From positions 168,454,001-168,518,000 of the forward strand of contig JBITNC010000001.1 in the NCBI GenBank assembly GCA_050084985.1: 64,000 bases of DNA. The letters are read 5' to 3'. Shown here one piece after another: positions 1-13,390 of the stretch (within the stretch, counting starts at the first letter, position 1; every line of letters starts with the position of its first letter). Below the pieces are notes generated by a model. The model did no database searches and had not been told where the DNA came from. It worked only from the letters and a program-made list of their open reading frames with translations. This stretch comes from Nageia nagi (Eukaryota; Pinophyta). The translations under genes were made by a program, and so were the position numbers.

Positions 1-131
1 AAGTGATAGTGAAATAAATTATGTTTTTTTCACTTTATCTTTTAAATTTTCAATCTCAACCATCAATAAACATTTTACAATTTCCCAAGCACTTATCTCT
101 AACCAATATTTTTGTGGTACATTCTATAATC

Positions 132-800
132 CTAGTCTTTGATATAAACTTTTAAAATTCGTAAAATATACAATAGGCCTACCCTATTTAAGAATATCAA
201 ATATAGTACAAAATTGTGTAAATTTTGTAGACCTTTTTGCATAGTAATTTTTTCAAAATGTGTTTCTAGTGTTCGACCTTTTTCTTGTAGATCTTGTTTT
301 TCTTTCATGTACCTTTCATATTCTACTTTATATCGTAAGTGATTACACTCATCTTCAATTTTATCCTTACAAGAATTAATTATTTTTTCCATTTTCATCT
401 ATTTTGTTGAAATATAATTTACCATAATGTTTTTGTATTGTATCTATTTTCAATTGCATTCGATGTTCTCTTTTTGTTGCCCAAAAATATATCTTACATT
501 TACACTCTGTTGGATCATTTCTATCACCAGGATCAATTGGTTCTATGAATGTATATTTTGCTACCAAATTGACCTAAAAACTCTTCCAATTGTCCATTTT
601 CCACTACATTTTCTTTTCAATTTTCTACTATTATTTTTTGTAGATTTATCTGTAGTTTTATCCATATATTTTTTTGAACTTTTATCTATAGACAGGTTAG
701 GAGGATTATCATCATGTAAAGGTGCTCCATCTATAGGGTACTCAACTAAAAATGGTTGTACATCAATTAGAGCAAAATCAGTTGGTACATGATTATTGGG
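132..800 (-). pseudogene. Unrecognised lysine-rich coding remnant
   Basis: I do not recognise this. On the minus strand three open stretches follow each other in different frames. The first (about 800-570) is Lys/Ser/Asp-rich with a run like KSTKNNSRKLKRK. The second (567-376) contains ECKCKIYFWATKREHRMQ. The third (398-132) is Lys/Glu-rich with coiled-coil character (DKIEDECNHLRYKVEYERY). The frame changes suggest a decayed gene or transposon ORF. No catalytic motif is visible. It could also be chance openness in AT-rich DNA. Confidence 0.2.
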
Positions 801-1189
801 GTTTTTTGCATATGGAAATTAAAAATTTTTATTATTATTAATTAGACCAAATTTAGGTGAAACATGATTATTATTAGGTGGTATATCATTATAATCATAA
901 TGTATTTCCATATATCGAAATTAATAAATTTAGAATTTCAAGCCTTACATTAAAAATAATAGATAAGAAAAGTATTTGTATCAATTGAAGATGCTTGATG
1001 AGTTCCTCCATTTTGTGACTATCCATTAGGAAAATAAGATAACATATCCTTTTTTCATCCCCCTTTACTACTATTCTTAGAGTCCATAGAATTTGCAATT
1101 AACAATTGAATAAAAAAATTTAATATAATCGAAAATAGATAAAAATATAAACATGTTGAATAATTAGCTACTATCCAATAAGAGTTGCT

Positions 1190-1735
1190 ACCATATGGTT
1201 GCATTTTTTGCTACTGCTTGGTCAAGTTTGCAACATAATGCATCCGCATGGCAATAGTAGGTATAAGGTACCAAATAGTAGCAAGTTGCTATTGAATGGT
1301 AGCAGGTTTCCATCGAACTATAGAAAAATTGTAACTATTTAGTAGCAATGATTACTATCAAATGGTAGCAAGTTTTACTACCAAATGATAGCATGTTGCC
1401 ACTGAATGGTAGCAAATTGCAACTATATGGTAACAAGTTGCTACCATTCAATGGCAACTTGCTACCATTCAGTAGCAGTTTGTTGCCTCTACCAAATGGT
1501 AGCAGGTTTTACAATTGAATGGTAGCAAGGTCAGGTAGTAGTTTGCTACTAAATGGTAGCAAACTACAACCATCGAATAGTAACTTGCAATCATTTGATA
1601 ACAACCATCTAGTAGCTTACTACCATATGAAAGCACATGCCACCATGTGGGAGCATATGCCACCATTTGAAAGCACCATAGTTTGTTTAGAGACATCTGC
1701 TAAATTGCTACCATTCGATGGTAGATCTCAATTTT
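1190..1735. repeat. Inverted TTGCTACC minisatellite
   Basis: The core TTGCTACCAT and its complement ATGGTAGCAA recur many times in both orientations at irregular short spacing. They often face each other, as in CTACCATTCAATGGCAACTT near 1441. Because arms of both signs alternate, single strands could fold into many small hairpins. No coding sense is apparent; the ORFs on both strands come from the repeat. Confidence 0.6.
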
Positions 1736-2109
1736 AAATGATGAAACATTATAAAATTTGAAATATGATCTTACCTATTATCGCAAATTTGTAACTCCTT
1801 TTAGATTCTGTAGTCTTCATTTACATGCTCTCACAAATATGGATATATCAAATATATTTTTTAATTTATGTATTTATATGGGAGGGATTTAATAAAAATA
1901 AAAATAATAATTTGTAATTTCAAGGTGAAGTTGACTAGCTATTATTTCAAAATTTTGGAGAATTAATAAAAATTTAATTTAAAATTTATTTTAGACTTGA
2001 CAACCAAGGCCCCAAAAAAAAAGTTAAATTTTTTTTTTGCAACTCAAATTCAGATCTAAACTAAAAAATTTACCATTTTGCAATTCCTAAAATTTGCTTA
2101 TAAGTAAAT
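1736..2109. other. AT-rich stretch without recognisable feature
   Basis: Homopolymer-rich sequence between the minisatellite and the copia remnant. I see no coding or RNA feature. Confidence 0.5.
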
Positions 2110-4060
2110 ATTTGTGTCTAAAATGATCCTTGATATGAGGTTTTGCCTTCAACTACTTTTGTAGGACACCTATTTAGGGTGTATATTGTAGTGCTTAGAT
2201 CTTCACCCCATAAGAAGTTAGAAGATTTCCCAACATGTACCTCACCATTTATTAAATGGTTCTATTTTTTCTTTCAGCAACATCATTTTGTTAAGTTGAG
2301 TAAGGGATCATGAACTGCCTCTTGATCCTATGTTTGGAACAATAGTCATTGAAATCATTACTATTATATTTAACCCATTATTAGATCTCAACATCTTAAA
2401 TTTTGAAGCTAGAATGATTTTTAAGTAAGGCTTTGAAATCTTTGAACCTATCAAAGATTTGATCATTATGCTCTAAAAGATAACCAAATATCATCTTGTT
2501 GAATTCATTAATGAATTTCAATACATAAGATGCTCCCCCAAGTGACTTGGTTGGAAATAGACCCATCAAATTTAAATGCATAAGCTGAAGAGGTTATGTT
2601 GTCCTTGTTGCCTTATCTTTCTCAAAATTTTTCCTATTCATTTTGGCTATGATGGACTTCTCATAAAGACCAATTATGGGTGATATCATAGGAAAACCTT
2701 CCACAAGTTCTTGATCTTTCATAACTTGAATACTCTTATGGTTAAGGTGGCCTAATCAATGTTGCCAAAGATTTCCCCTAGAACAAACATTTATAGCAAA
2801 GCATGTTTTATTGAAGCTTGATCCATAATTTAGAGATCATATTTCATCGATCCTTTCACCAAAGTGTAAAGTCCCTTCTTCATGCACTAGGAGTGTGAGT
2901 TGAACTTGAATGAGTATCCTTTCCTTGCAACTTGAATTATGGAAAGAAGGTTCATATTGAGTTTAAGAACATATAGAACATTCTCAAGAACTTTTCCTTG
3001 CAATAACACACTCCCAATACCTTGAACTTCAAGGACTGAATTATCACCTTTCATAATTGCATCTTTTCTATACTTATGAAAATTTTCAAACTTAACCTTT
3101 TCAAAACACATGTGATTAGTGCACCCAAAGTCAAGAATTCAATCATTTGAAAAAGTATGAGCTTTGGAGTAATAAGCACAAACATAAGTAGATTTCTTAT
3201 TCTTCTTCTTGTAATTAAAATTGTTTGATTTTTTAGATCCTTTTATACCTTGTTCTTTCTTTTTCTTATAGCAATCATATTTATTATGACCATATATGCC
3301 ATAGAAATTACAATTGCCATCAAATTGGGCTTTGAATTTTCTTAACTTGTTGTTTCTATTATGCTATTTGTTTCCACCTTTATTGAAATCATTTTTCAGA
3401 ATATGAGTAGACTTCTTTTGGTTATTGAATTTTTTTTTGAAGTGAGTATTCATTAGTCATAGTTCCATATAATGCTCCTTAAGAGAGGGGATCAATATTT
3501 TTTGTGTTAAGTATTTGCTCGTGTTTCAAAAGAAGCCTTGAAATATTTTCCAAGGAGAACACTTCTTCTTCATCATCAAACCTCATCTCAATAACTATCA
3601 TGAAGTTACTGAATTTAAAAGAGAGGCTTTGAAGGATGATGAATACCATTAATTGATCATTGATCCAATTGCAACCACACCCAACAAGTTGGATGCTAAG
3701 TTCAATAATCTTGTTCAAATATATAGCCACACTTTCATTTTTCTCTTAATGTGATTGCAATGATTTCTAAATAATGGTGAACCTTCTAGAGAATTTGGTG
3801 GTGAAGTAGATTTTATTTAATCTATCACAAGCTTTCTTTATAGAGTTTTAAGAGGATATAATAATAATAACTTCATATAAAACTATATGAAATATGATAG
3901 AGGTTGCCAACTCATTCTTTATGTTGTAAGCCTTGAGTGCCTTATCATTTGTTAAAGCAACTTAGTCTTATTTATGATTTACCATAGTTTCTATACTTAA
4001 AGTTCTACTTTCATAGTAGGTTCCCAAATACCATAGTTGGAACTATTTAAAACATGCTAG
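2110..4060 (-). pseudogene. Ty1/copia gag-protease-integrase remnant
   Basis: Decayed polyprotein of a copia LTR retrotransposon, read leftwards. In order: a gag helical domain (about 4060-3480, with NDKALKAYNIKNELATSI and later LNKIIELSIQL); a CCHC zinc knuckle at 3265-3320 with its second Cys replaced by Tyr (C-x2-Y-x4-H-x4-C); the pre-integrase stretch ENVLYVLKLNMNLLSI at 2887-3111; integrase core FPTKSLGGASYVLKFINEF at 2396-2581; then LRSNNG, QNDVAERKNRT (about 2258-2300) and LNRCPTK (about 2160-2195). Stops and frameshifts separate the blocks. No reverse transcriptase or RNase H follows, so the 3' part is missing. The ordering and the copia hallmark QN(G/D)VAERKNRT make the call firm. 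Confidence 0.9.
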
Positions 4061-6019
4061 AATGAAAAGAGTCTTGCTATAAAAAAGATGAAAGTATTAA
4101 CCAATGAAAGCATGTTAAATTTGAGAACCAAAATCAACCATACATGTTGAGTTTGATTATAAATAAATTATACATATTATTATACATGTTGAATTTTAAT
4201 TAAAGGCATGCTTAAATTAGTAATCAATTTCACATGTGCAAAAGGTTACACTCTCATCAAATCATATTTATTGTACATCCAACATTTTCTCATAACCAAG
4301 TAATATAGTTGTAGAGAGGGTAAAGTTGAGGCTTAGAGGCTTGTTTTTTTGTTTGAAATTAGGCCTTCAACTAGATGCCTACATAGTAGAGCCCAAGTTC
4401 TACCAATCTTGAACCAATTTGCCTTGGTCAACAATATACTCTCATAAGGATGAGTACTAGCTATTTTTCAAGGTTGTGACATATGTTGGATCGACCAAAT
4501 TATTATCTTGATTGGGTTTTCAAGTTATCCTACTAAGTTATTAGGATAATCTCTAAATGGATGGACAAATATTTAGTATTACTACACACATATTTTTCCA
4601 CATATATGGAGTTATGTCCAGACCAACAAAGGACTTAGGGGCAATTAAGAAGTACAAACTTTTCACCACTTGGATCGATGAACTAGAAAACTCTAGTCTA
4701 CCTTGTCCTCAACTCGTGGCTTCCCAAATAAGTCATGTTGTGGAATAAAACATGCAAACATGTTCATTTTAGGGGAAGAAATTTCAATATTTATGATTTT
4801 TGCAAAATATAAAGTAAAGGAGCATAAAGTAAAGTGCTTAAAATGAAACATCATTCAAAAATTGAAACATATGATACCTCATTCAAAATGAAATCTAAGA
4901 GTATCCAATATGTTTTATCACAACCCAAAGAAGACCTCTTTATAAAATTTGCATGAGTTTATTATTTTTAAGTAACAATAAAACAAGGAGTCCTCCCCCT
5001 TTATTAATACTATCTCAAAAATTTACTTAAAAATTAATACCTTGTTTCAAGGTCTCCCCCTTAATTTTTGAAAAAGAATGCTTAAATTTTTCCCTTTAAT
5101 TTTTGAGTAAAAATACTCTTAAAAGATTCACCCCTTCAAAAAATTAACTCCCATTTGAAAAAATTATACAAAAAAGGAATTTTCTCCCATTTAAAAATTA
5201 ATTAAGCTCTCCCTTATTTTAAAAAAAGGCTTAGAATTTCCCTTAATATTAACATTGTTTTAAAGATAATTCTCAAAATTTTAAATAACTTCCTATATCC
5301 ACCTCCCTTTAAAAAAAAAAATTAAGATCTAAAGAACTCCCCACTTTAAAATAATATCCCCCTTTTTTTAAAAAAAAAAGATATATATATATATATAGCT
5401 CTCCACTTTAAAAAAAAATACATGATTGTATTAAAAAATAAACTTAAAAAAAAGGTGTCCCAAAAAATAAATGTTGATAAGCCTTTTTTCTAAGACTTAC
5501 AAGTGCAATTAATGCATTGTGAAAAGGTAAATTCCAAATTTTAATCATCTATCTCATCACATCAACAAGGAAATAGAATTGTTTCATTAAAAGGGAAAAA
5601 AGCTCCATTTGAAATATGACTTCATCAAAATTTAATCATTCAATAATGTTTATAAAAACTTGTAACATATATAAAAAATTGGGATAAGTATGAAATGGAT
5701 AAAATGTATAGAGGGGGGAGGTGGTTTTTGGAAGTGAGAAGCAAGAGGGGATGGCACTATGAAGGCCATGTAGTGGTGGTTTAGAGGTTGGAGTTTCCTT
5801 ACGATATCATGGCTGATATGGGGTGTTGGGTGTTTAAGTGGACTAGTAGTGGACAAAAGTGCATAATGGGGAAGGGAACGTGCATGATGGGTGGTTGATA
5901 AATGGCCAATGGGTGGGAGGGTTTCTAGGTTTATGCAGGCATTGTAGGGCGAAGGAAGGGAGGTTCCTTTAGATAATTATGTGATGAGGGGGTGATGGTG
6001 CTATAATTGCTCCTTATAT

Positions 6020-6072
<53 letters not shown>

Positions 6073-6985
6073 CATATATATATTATGTTTTACAAAAAAA
6101 ATTACACTTTAATGGATGGTAGCATGAGTTGGGGAATGGTTGCACCTGTGAAGCAATCAACATTGGGTTCAAAAGGGTATGGAAGGTGAAATGAGTAGGT
6201 TCGAGTGCTCAATGGATTTATTATTATTATTGTTCTTTATTTCAAATAGAAAACAAAAGAATGGCAAGTGGCAATGGTGATTGTTGGCTGCTACCGTGAT
6301 TTTTTTATTTATATAAAAAAAATTACACCCTCTTTTTCATTGTAACTTCATAAAATATATGCTAGAAAATATGTGTTTTTGAACAAATATCTCTTTTTAT
6401 CAAATAATATACATATATAGTTATTTATCATATGCTCTATAATATTTTTTTAAAATATAGCAAAAAAAATATGTTTTGACATATTATCATAAAAAATGCA
6501 TATAAAAAGTATCTCCTCTTCTTATTTGGCATTTTTTTTTTAAATTGCAAGAAATAACCTTTATTTCAATAATGACACCTTTGTAGTAAAGTTGTGAAAT
6601 TAAAAGAATTGTAATTTTTTAACCTTCCTACATAAACTATTAGTGTAAAAAATTGCAAATTTAAACTATAACAAAATTCATGAAAAATATTACAACACCT
6701 TATTGCTATATTCTAAGACACTTTACTCAAAAAATTTACAACTAACAAAATGATGTTAGTAAAAACGTTGTATAGCAATAACATGTAAGTAATTAAAAAA
6801 ACAAAATGAACTAACATGTAGTAAAAATATGTTAGTATAATTGAAAATAATCCAAAAAAATGAAGGAGAGATAAAGGTTATACCTTAAAATCGATTTTAC
6901 TTCAAAAATGAAGTAGGAAGAGGAGCCTCCAAGTTGGAAGGAGTAGGAATCATCTCCAAAATGTTGAAGAGGAGCCTTCAATAAT
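4061..6985. other. AT-rich spacer with homopolymer runs
   Basis: About 2.9 kb without a convincing gene. About 4980-5470 is made of poly-A/T runs broken by short C-rich clusters. A stretch near 4310-4520 resembles retrotransposon leader or LTR sequence but I could not define ends. It may include the leader of the copia element read from 4060, or later insertions into it. Confidence 0.4.
6022..6082. repeat. (CA)n/(TA)n microsatellite
   Basis: A run of CATA, then CA dinucleotides with a single A interruption, then TA repeats. The Thr-His-rich reading frame here is only this repeat. Confidence 0.95.
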
Positions 6986-7000
6986 GGCTCTAGATACCAC
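6986..7000 (-). other. Primer-binding site, tRNA-iMet type
   Basis: The minus strand reads GTGGTATCTAGAGCC, close to the initiator-Met tRNA complement TGGTATCAGAGC used by copia elements. It lies directly inside an LTR end at 7002, as expected for a minus-strand element. Confidence 0.75.
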
Positions 7001-7001
7001 T

Positions 7002-7553
7002 TGAGAGAACTAAGCCTAATAGAATAAAATCCTATTCTACCAAGATCTTATGAAAGCTCACTAAAACATCAACATAATAGCATAACACAATAGCCAATCT
7101 CACAAATTTAACACCAATATAAAGTGGTTCCTCAAATCATGGAAATACATCCACTAATCTAAGATCTTTATTCTCAAAGTGCACTCCCTTACAACAATTC
7201 TTCATACTTCTCCTAACAATCTTAAAGCATAGAAATACTATAAACTTGAGTGAGTAATCTGAAGGAGTGGGCCCTCTATTTATAGGCCAAAATCCTCCCT
7301 TGGATCATTCTTTTAACCATTGTAAACATCATGTCACGCACCACCCTTTTACCCCAGAGGCATGCACATGGGATGGAGTGTAGGACAAGTTACATTATTT
7401 TTTTCATAAATACTTAAAAGGTATTTAGAGATTTTTTAAGTATTATTGACTTTACATTACCTTATTCACTAAATACCTAAGGTATGTAGGATAGCTTTAA
7501 GTATTAAGTGATTTTACATTAATATACCTTACAATATTGCATTATACTTACCA
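7002..7553 (-). mobile_element. Copia-type LTR (5' LTR of a minus-strand element)
   Basis: The segment begins TGAGAGAAC beside the primer-binding site and ends near TACTTACCA at 7553. It has a TATA-like CCTATAAATAGAGGGC on the minus strand (about 7270-7290). Its body shares phrases with the solo LTR at 19560-20016: a GTGGTTCCTC block, TTACAACAATTCT, and CCCTCTATTTATAG. The right boundary is inferred from that comparison. No matching 3' LTR is seen to the left, so the element is incomplete or rearranged. Its gag may be the remnant ending at 4060, but the gap is longer than a normal leader. Confidence 0.65.
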
Positions 7554-8840
7554 TGGCTCTTCTAGAAATCCTTGGTTGCTTTTCCATTTCTCCATATACA
7601 AAGGCTGAGATATTCATCTTTGTTCCTTTCAAGTGATTCAAGAAATTGAAATGGGTTTGTAGTATCTAGAGTGATGAACTGCATAATAACTAGGGTGTTT
7701 TTTGGTCATGGCTTAGGAAATGAAATACATGCTACTCTACCATGCTTCTCGCATTGTAATTATAGTCCACCTTTAAAAAACTTAGCGAGCTTCATTTTCA
7801 AGCTATGATTATCATGCCTCATCATTTCACATGAAAATATCAACCCTATAACCTTTTCTAAGAGCTTTTGATTTACCTAAAAATCAATGCCAAAAACCTT
7901 CACATCCCCACCCTTCCAACCCTCCAAAAATTTCCTCAAGATTTGCTCATATGGTCATTAAACTTCTCCAAAAAGTTTAATAGCCCTCCTAGTTCCAGAA
8001 TGATTTTGATGGTCAAAGATACATTCACCCTCCTTAGCTCTAGGAAAAAGTATGATCTATCCATATCCATTTTACATTTGGATGCCATGGCTTAGGAGCT
8101 GCACTACATCTATTTCTTGCAAGCAAGCAAGCCAATATTAAAATAATCTTAGGTCTACCCACCTTAGGTTTATGCCTCACATTAAGTCCTTGGTCACTTA
8201 AAATATTAGTCATAGTATTAATTCATGAATTATGATCCATATCATGTAAAATGATGCCACCCCTGGTTAGATGAACAACATGTGTCCACCTCCACATCAC
8301 ATCCCTCCAACACATCTCACTAGCTATATTCTAATAGGGTCTATAGTTGGTGATGTTAGAGAAAGTCATTTTCAATGTCGCATTAGAAAAGTTGATAATC
8401 TTCTTCAACAACCTCAAAATCTAATAATGGGACCCTATTGACTATGATGTGAATAGTCTAGAAGCTATCATGATCACGAGAGAGCTCATCACTCCCAAGT
8501 CATTTGTAATCCACCAATTAGTGTGTACTAACACATCCTCCTTATAATATGCATGATTTTATTTAGTATGAATTCCTAATATGGGTCCATCTTCTCATAG
8601 CCCATAGCCTCATGTTATCCACTTATTGATCACCTCCCTAATCTTGCTAGCTCACCTTTCTAATCTAGCCCAAAGCCTTCCCATCAAACGAAGTCCCCCT
8701 CTTTCAAATTCAAAAGATAATGTTCTCTTCTAATATGAAAAGGAGGAGACCCTCCTAGTCTCTTTTATTTAGTTCATCCTAATCCTCCTTAGCTAAGAAC
8801 TCAATTCAATCAAGAAAATCAGTCTCCCAAACTATTAATT
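7554..8840. other. Degenerate repeat-like sequence, unidentified
   Basis: Moderately pyrimidine-rich DNA with short broken frames on the minus strand. It may be the 3' continuation of the LINE whose RNase H lies at 8860-9240, but no diagnostic motif is visible. Confidence 0.3.
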
Positions 8841-8859
8841 CCTCCATGTTCATCGCTTC

Positions 8860-9240
8860 ATTAGCTATCTGATCTTCCATCTAATTAGCCTCCCAATAAT
8901 TATGGTGAATGGTGATATTCTTCATATCATTGATGATTCACTTAGACTCCTCCATCATATTGTTGATATCCCACCCTGATAGATACTGCCCCTTAAAAAT
9001 GTTAATAATGTTCAGTGAGTCTTTTATAATAACTAAATTGGTATAATTACATCTATGAATCATATAAAGAATAATAAACGCCACCCTCACCTCCACAAAA
9101 TGGCTTATCTAGTGGCTTAATGGTTCTACCATAATCAATATAATTCTTGCTAGATGGTCTCTCACCACTCTTGCTACCCCATCTGAGCCTCAATTACCTT
9201 TAGAGGAGCCATCAAAATTGATAGCCAGCCAACCAATAGG
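8860..9240 (-). pseudogene. LINE-type RNase H domain remnant
   Basis: Plant-LINE RNase H fold (RVT_3-like) that would degrade the RNA strand of RNA-DNA hybrids. On the minus strand the block starts at about 9233 with NFDGSSKGN, a stop, then GSDGVARVVRDHLARI. It continues with NLVIIKDSLNIINIFKG, matching the family's second acidic block (xxVEGDSxxxIN), and ends with DQIANEAMN, matching DxLAN. Several stops and frame shifts break it. No reverse transcriptase is visible upstream (above 9240), so this is an isolated decayed C-terminal domain. Confidence 0.7.
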
Positions 9241-9329
9241 CAGATATCTCTAATAGAATTTCTTTTGAGGGTGTTGTTCAATATGATAAATTGTTCACTC
9301 CAATGTCTAGTTCAATAAGATTGGAGCAT

Positions 9330-10612
9330 ATTTTCATGACAACTTATCATTTGTGAAATATTATTTAATTAAGGAGATCAATTATGTATTGTTTATATAT
9401 TATTATCCCTTCTTAACATCATTATCATATCTTTATCCATATTACAATATATACATTTTTATGATAAATGAGTAAATATTTATAAATAAATAAAAGTGGA
9501 TAAGTTTTAACACAATCCTTAAACCTATTACAAAATATATATTAATGAGTATGAGGTGGGCCATATTATAGCTACATTTTGGCTATGTTTTCATTCATTA
9601 TCAATTGGTTTGACCATTTCCAAACCACCCCTCAAAAATATTCTAATGAGACCCTATTAGAAATATGCCAAAAATAGGACAATACTACTATTCATTATAT
9701 GTGTATAACCCTTACATATTAATCTTCCTTATCATTCAACTACATTCTAAATTTTTTCAAGTTGGAGAGGAATTTCATTAACTTTTAGTTTCTTTGATTA
9801 TCCTTTTTCGTAGCTCCTTCTAGGGCTAGGTACCAAGGGTAGGGATCTCCTCCTACCTATCCTTCTATATTGCATTATGTTATGAATCCTTACCCTCTTT
9901 ACTATACTATAGTAGAAGTAGGATGATGTTTGAATCCAGGGTTATGGGATATATAAAAGCCTCAAGGGCCTCCTTGGCCTGGATGAAATCATTCTCATTA
10001 TAGACTTGTGTTAGCCTCTTCTTCATTTCCTTCTCTACTTGAATTTTATTTTTTTGTTGATGAGCCTTTCCTAGCCTCCACTTTCCTTATTTTATTGTGA
10101 TATCTCTTGATGTTGGACTTATTTATCACCTTGAGAGAGAATGATGAAGCTTAGGTAGGGATCTTAGTTAGTATATTTAACCCTTAATTTGAAGCCTTAT
10201 TCATTTCTTGATTGTAGCTCTTTTTTCCCAACACTTTACCCTATCTTTTGCATGTTTCCTTTTATGTCCTTCTTCTTTGTGGTTTTGGGAATTTCATCTT
10301 TATAAGCTCTTTCCCTTTTCCTTTTTCTTTGTTCTTCTTTAGTTCCACAAAAACCTATTCATGGTTGATTATAAGTAGCTACTCAATACATAATCATTAT
10401 TAAACATTGATGGCTATGGGCATATAGTTTACCTTTTTTACCATCTTGATTGAATTCCTCAATGAATCTAATAAGAATAAGGGGAAATTGATTTTTCATT
10501 CCTTGGTCTTTCTAAAATGATTATGCAATAAAATGTGGGGCTTAAAGATAATAATGTACCTGCCATCAAGCATGAAATATATGATGATCCATGTCATCAT
10601 TCTTTCATATAT
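9330..10612 (-). repeat. 1.3-kb dispersed repeat, copy 1
   Basis: Aligns by eye along its length with 12035-13335 in the same orientation. Shared blocks include the GGGCCATATTATAGC-like segment near 9560, TAGGTACCAAGGGTA near 9827, and the ATCAAGCATGAAATATATGA segment near 10567. Minus-strand reading above 10450 gives a decayed coding block (SRLGYLKDCLPKIYERMMTW, then YFMLDGRYIIIFKPHILL). In this copy coding-like sequence continues beyond the repeat to about 11050. The family is not recognised. Confidence 0.7.
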
Positions 10613-12034
10613 CTTTGGTAAGCAATCTTTGAGATAACCCAACCTGGAGTTCACCAATACCTCTCCTTATTCCAAAGGCATGAACTCTTAGGTAATATTT
10701 TCCTTCCTTTGGAACCATATCCCTTCATCATTCATCATTGTAGACTTTGTTATGACTTCCATGTTGAAGGTTACATCAATTAAGCCCACCTTAGCTTTGT
10801 TCCCATCCCTTGCATCAACTTCTCTCTTAGGTTAAAATTCATCATGTCTTTGGGATTATTTAAAAAAACTAGTAATACCTCATTCTCAAAATCCCCCCCA
10901 AATACTTCTTGTCTTGCTTGGCCTCTTTATGATTATTGGGTTCAACTCTATATGCCAAACCCATCATTCCTTTACCTTCTCATTTACCCAAATGTAATAA
11001 GAACAAATTCCTTAACTGATATATCCTCTTCATTTGACTACTACCTTGGGAATTGATTAACACACTATGTGTTATTGTGTGCCAACCAATCCTTTCATAG
11101 GCGGGGTGGCTTGGGGAGAGTACAATCATGCAATATGATCATTAGATTTGCTAAGAGCTTCTAATTTTTTCATTTAATTTAACTTTATCCTAATTTGTAC
11201 CTTTTTGGTAATGTACTCATTGAGTGTTATTTATAATTTGATTCAAAATTGCAAAATGTTGATAAGAGCCTTTCAAAATCCACTTGTTTATCTTGGTGTG
11301 TACTTCTCCCCTAGTGAGCATTAATATTGAATTGTAAAAGGTTGAATCTATTCAATAAAAAAAAATTCAATGAACAATTAGTGTTAATAAAAATAGAGTT
11401 AACATTAATTTTAACTTAATGTTCACATATTTTAAAAAATTAATACATGTTTACATGTATATAACTTTGCAAAAATCATAGGATGAGAAGAACGAAATCA
11501 TACACATCATTATTTTATTTCTTTGGGGCCAAATATATGATTTATTTTTTCTTTGGTTAACTTAAATATCTTATATTTTACATATTTTATACTTTACATT
11601 ATATATTTTATGAACAATTGATTAGTGCATTGCATGAGGTCAATTTTCATGTTAATAAAGGAAACATGGTCATGTTGACTTAAGCATGATCATGTTTTGG
11701 TGCTAGCATATTATATGTTTTAGGATAGTTTGCATTTACTAAGATCATCTACTTGATTATTAGGGTTTATTATGCATTGGCTAAGAAATATACTACTCAA
11801 ACACAATTTCAATATGTATAAGATGAGCATTGAATCATGTAACTTTCATACATCAACTTAATATGTCAAAACCATACAAATATCTTATTCAAATTAGATA
11901 TCTTATGCAAATTAGAATATAATGTATAGGATTTGGATTTTTTATTGATATTTTGATATTATAATTTTTTTACATTTGGCACTATCGACATCATACACAC
12001 TTACTTAGAATTCACTTGTTTGCAAGTTATACGT
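10613..12034. other. Spacer between the two 1.3-kb repeats
   Basis: Up to about 11050 it continues the minus-strand coding-like block of copy 1. From there to 12034 it is AT-rich without a recognisable feature. Confidence 0.4.
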
Positions 12035-13335
12035 TGCAATTTCATGACTACTTGTTATTTGTCAAATATTATATTAAGGGGCTCAATTATATATTATTTA
12101 TATATTGTATTACCTTGTTTACATAATTATCCTACATTTATCAATATTATAATATATATTTTTTGATAAACAAGTAAACATTTATTGAAAAAAGCGAACA
12201 AGTTTTAACTGTGTCCATAAAATTGTTAAAAAAGATATATCAATGAGTATCAAGTAGGCCATGTTATATCTATGTTTAGGCTATGATATCATAAATTATT
12301 AGGTGGTTTGAACATGTGTAGAACACTCATAAAAAAGATTCTAATTATACCCTATCAAAAATATATCATAAAATATAACAATACTTCTATCTAGTATATG
12401 GGCATAACCCTTACATATTAGTCTTCCTTATCCTTTGATTACATTCTAACTTATTTCAATCTAAAAATAAATTTCATTAGCTTTTGGGATTATATATTCA
12501 TATCTTTCTTTGTATTCCCCTTTATATTTTATCCCATTATCCTCTTTCTCAACTCCATTTAAGGTTAGGTACCAAGGGTATGGATCTCCTCCTACCTATT
12601 CTTATGTGTTGTTTTATGGTATGACTCCTTACCCTCTTCATTGTACCATAGTGGAAGAAGGATAATGTTTAGGTATAGGGTTATGAGATCTAAAAAATTC
12701 TTATGAGCCTCCTTTGATTAGAAGAAATCATTCTCATTTTATACTTGTGCTAGCCTCTCCTTCATTTGTTTCTCTTATTAAATTTTGTTCTCTTAGATGG
12801 GCCATTTCAAGCCCTATATCTCTTAATATTGGCCTTATTTATAAACTTGGTAGAGAATGATGAAGCTTGGGTGGAAATCTTAGTCTATACATTCAACTCT
12901 TAATCCAAATACTTGCTTCTCTTCTTGATTGTAGCCCTACTCTTTTCACCTAACACTTCATCCAATCTTATGCTTTCTTTTTTTACCTTCTACTTCATGG
13001 GTTTGGGGAGCTTATCCTTTAGAACTCTTGTCCTTTTCCTTTATCTTGCTTCTTCTTTAGTTCCTAATAAGGCCTATTACTTGTTGATAATAGGTATCTA
13101 GTCAATACATAATCATAATTAAACCCTAATTGCTAAGGGTATCTAATTTGTACCCTTCTTTATAATCTTGATCAAATTCCTAAATGAATCCAATAATAAT
13201 AAAGGGAAATTGATTTTTCATTCCTTGATCTTTTTAAAATATTTAAGCAACAAAATGTTGGGGGCTAAAGATAATAGTATGCCTTCCATCAAGCATGAAA
13301 TATATGATGATCCATATCATCATTTTATCCCAAGA
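12035..13335 (-). repeat. 1.3-kb dispersed repeat, copy 2
   Basis: Second copy of the repeat at 9330-10612. Homology stops abruptly at about 13330, exactly where the telomere-like array begins, so the array or a rearrangement truncated it. The minus-strand coding block is shorter and more decayed here. Confidence 0.7.
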
Positions 13336-13390
13336 CTTTGGCTTTAGGGTTTAGGTTTAAGGGTTAGGGGTTTGGGTTAGGGTTAGGAGT

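Noticed and set aside
6007-6189. Thr-His repeat protein
   Set aside because: Produced by the (CA)n microsatellite.
6986-7000. Reading the GGTATC-containing sites as tRNA genes
   Set aside because: Only the primer-complementary stretch is present. No cloverleaf or A/B boxes are visible around any of these sites.
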